NCBI GenBank assembly: GCA_036489025.1
Contig: DASXGN010000014.1
Span: 31,027 to 95,026 of the forward strand
DNA: 64,000 nt
Source of the DNA: Dryocola sp036489025
GTDB taxonomy: Bacteria > Pseudomonadota > Gammaproteobacteria > Enterobacterales > Enterobacteriaceae
Direction: 5' to 3'
The notes under the pieces were generated by a model. The model was not told the DNA's origin and made no database searches. It worked only from the letters and a program-made list of their open reading frames with translations. Within the stretch, counting starts at the first letter, position 1; every line of letters starts with the position of its first letter. Positions 62,597-64,000 of the stretch are shown here, in pieces. Made by a program: the position numbers and the translations under genes.

Positions 62597-62615
62597 ATGA
62601 TGAGGAGTGAGGGTT

Positions 62616-63077
62616 ATGGAGGAAATATTTGGTCTTGGGCCGAGTAGCAATGGTTGGCATGAATTATATATGCCGCCGAATGGTTTTGAATCCTACAGTC
62701 AGTCTGCATTACGAATACAGGGCATTAATTGCTACCGGGGAGGACCTGAAGCCATAATGCGTCGCAACAGCAATCCTCGTGATAATTATCATTCAGTGAC
62801 GGAAAATATTATCGGCGTCTCTGGGCGAAACGACATTAATGTCGCTCCGGTAGAAAGCGGCGGCAGGCGTGGGTCATATCATATCCATCTGACTGCCGGT
62901 CCGACAGGAAAGGTGGCTCCGCAGAACAACGAGCGGCGCAGAATGCCGTTTGCTAAAGCCCATTCTCCTGGTCAATCTGCACCGGCTTCGCATAAGAAGC
63001 CAGGTTTTTTAAGGACCTTACGGGGCTTTTTGAGCTGCCTGATTCCCTGCATGGCAAACAGAAAAACGAATCACTAA
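62616..63077 (+). CDS. unrecognised protein downstream of sipD, candidate effector
   Basis: A 153-residue protein, basic at the C-terminus, with no membrane segment and no signal peptide. The ATG at 62616 lies eight bases after GAGGAG. The middle part (ENIIGVSGRNDINVAPVESG, SYHIHLTAG) looks globular; the C-terminal part (PGFLRTLRGFLSCLIPCMAN) is amphipathic with two Cys, as in peptides that attach to membranes. I recognise no family. Its place directly after sipD, within 20 bases, implies cotranscription with the translocators and suits an effector. Confidence 0.55.
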   Translation: MEEIFGLGPSSNGWHELYMPPNGFESYSQSALRIQGINCYRGGPEAIMRRNSNPRDNYHSVTENIIGVSGRNDINVAPVESGGRRGSYHIHLTAGPTGKVAPQNNERRRMPFAKAHSPGQSAPASHKKPGFLRTLRGFLSCLIPCMANRKTNH

Positions 63078-63086
63078 GGATTACTT

Positions 63087-64000
63087 ATGCCTTCATTATT
63101 AGGTGCAATTAATAGTAATAGTATCGCTACGCAAACTTCATTTTGCCAGGTTGGTGGCCCCGTCAGTCAAACGGAACGTCCGGCAATTATCAAATTGACT
63201 GATAATATCCAAAACGATCCGGCGGTGGAATTGACTGATAAAATCCATAACGATGCAGTTGTAGCTTATATAAAAAATCCCCACCAGACCCATTTAGCTC
63301 TGTCCGCGGTGCTCTCTGGTATGCGAAAAGATCTTCCGCAGCCCCTTATTAAGGCCGACTTGAGTCTGGCAGGTGAGCGAGTTAAAAATTTGATTGGGGT
63401 TATTTATAGCGATGTTAAAAACAGCAACCATCGGAATGATATTAAAACCCTGAACAATATTTGCGACAAGCTTATTGCTGCCCATGGCAATGCTGAAAAA
63501 GAGTGCAAAATAAAGGGGCAGCTTACCGGGCTGGTGAAGAAATATGGTACTCCGGCGTTGGAAAGGACTATCAATACATTTATCGATATTTGTACTCAGG
63601 CCTGGCAGTATGACCATGATTTGAGGTCGATTAATGTTGAAAATAGACCGATATTTACTGCCGATTTGGATCTTTGCAAGTGTAATTTGCACGACCGAGT
63701 TAAAGATCTGAACGATTCGGAGTTAGCCTGGGAATCGATCGGTCAGAAAATGAATCAATTTGTTGACGGTTGCACCGCCATCTCCAAGACGATGACATTT
63801 TATAACCTCGAGCCGGCCTCACCTGCTGCGGGAGAACCGGTCCGGAATAGCCCTGCTGCGCCGCAGGCTGAGCCTGGAAATAAACCCGATGTTCAGTCGC
63901 TGACCCTCCCCGCCGGGCCGGGGAACGGGCCGATCACGCTGCATATCACCAATACCAGTACGGGCGGCAGCGTTGGCGATATTAATAATTCATCCGGCGG
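63087..64000 (+). CDS. unrecognised protein at the SipA position, candidate effector (3' end outside window)
   Basis: The frame is open from an ATG at 63087 to the window end (304 codons, no stop) and starts ten bases after the previous stop, behind AAGGA. The N-terminus (MPSLLGAINSNSIATQTSF) is Ser/Thr/Asn-rich, as in type III secretion signals. A diverged 12-residue tandem repeat (LTDNIQNDPAVE, LTDKIHNDAVVA) follows, then a helical, Cys- and Lys-containing domain. A Pro/Gly/Asn/Ser-rich stretch begins at about residue 245. In Salmonella sipA lies after sipD; similarity to SipA is not evident in the visible part. Confidence 0.55.
   Translation, partial: MPSLLGAINSNSIATQTSFCQVGGPVSQTERPAIIKLTDNIQNDPAVELTDKIHNDAVVAYIKNPHQTHLALSAVLSGMRKDLPQPLIKADLSLAGERVKNLIGVIYSDVKNSNHRNDIKTLNNICDKLIAAHGNAEKECKIKGQLTGLVKKYGTPALERTINTFIDICTQAWQYDHDLRSINVENRPIFTADLDLCKCNLHDRVKDLNDSELAWESIGQKMNQFVDGCTAISKTMTFYNLEPASPAAGEPVRNSPAAPQAEPGNKPDVQSLTLPAGPGNGPITLHITNTSTGGSVGDINNSSG

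Overview
The window is chromosomal DNA of an enterobacterium (Enterobacteriaceae or a near relative). The left part keeps the Escherichia coli gene order of the dadAX to treA neighbourhood: ycgB, dadA, dadX, cvrA, ldcA, emtA, ycgR, ymgE, then treA. The proteins are close to, but clearly not identical with, the E. coli ones. The species cannot be fixed from sequence reading alone. An Inv/Mxi-Spa type secretion island next to dat-ddc and mqo excludes ordinary E. coli K-12, and the layout is not that of Salmonella SPI-1.

Region by region. 1-9016 is core: SpoVR-family ycgB (cut by the window edge), the D-alanine catabolic pair dadA-dadX with a good CRP site upstream, the cation/proton antiporter cvrA with the murein tetrapeptide carboxypeptidase ldcA, the lytic transglycosylase emtA, the c-di-GMP flagellar brake ycgR with a textbook sigma-28 promoter, and ymgE. 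9031-14153 sits between ymgE and treA and is not in that place in E. coli: a 47-residue membrane peptide, a YdeP-type molybdopterin oxidoreductase and a FoxA-type ferrioxamine receptor with a Fur box. 14286-16013 is treA. 16174-23389 is a six-gene minus-strand cluster of largely uncharacterised envelope proteins: an SH3-like lipoprotein, a periplasmic protein, a membrane-anchored protein kinase fold that has lost the canonical catalytic residues, a TelA-like helical protein, a coiled-coil protein with a Ser/Gly tail, and a DUF6384-like membrane protein. 24309-27179 is dat-ddc (1,3-diaminopropane synthesis) and 27463-29121 is mqo.

From about 29.3 kb onward the base composition drops and a virulence-type island begins. 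It holds an orphan coiled-coil protein, a 2354-residue YeeJ-type inverse autotransporter, a ToxR/CadC-type membrane regulator, and then a type III secretion system of the SPI-1/Mxi-Spa/Ysa family. The minus-strand operon 44053-39266 encodes the inner ring, needle, inner rod, sorting-platform adaptor and stator, and a lytic transglycosylase (prgH, prgI, prgJ, prgK, orgA, orgB, an orgC-position gene, iagB). The divergent plus-strand operon 44466-57237 encodes invF, invG, invE, invA, invB, invC, invI, invJ and spaO to spaS. It is followed by the chaperone sicA, the translocators sipB, sipC and sipD, and two unrecognised proteins placed like effectors, the last running off the window end.

Together the island supplies a nearly complete injectisome, its translocon, one AraC-type and one membrane-bound regulator, and a giant adhesin next to it. 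The features most worth follow-up are the pseudokinase operon, the conserved internal start in spaO, the downstream candidate effectors, the repeat-bearing SipB N-terminus and the novel tip of the giant adhesin.
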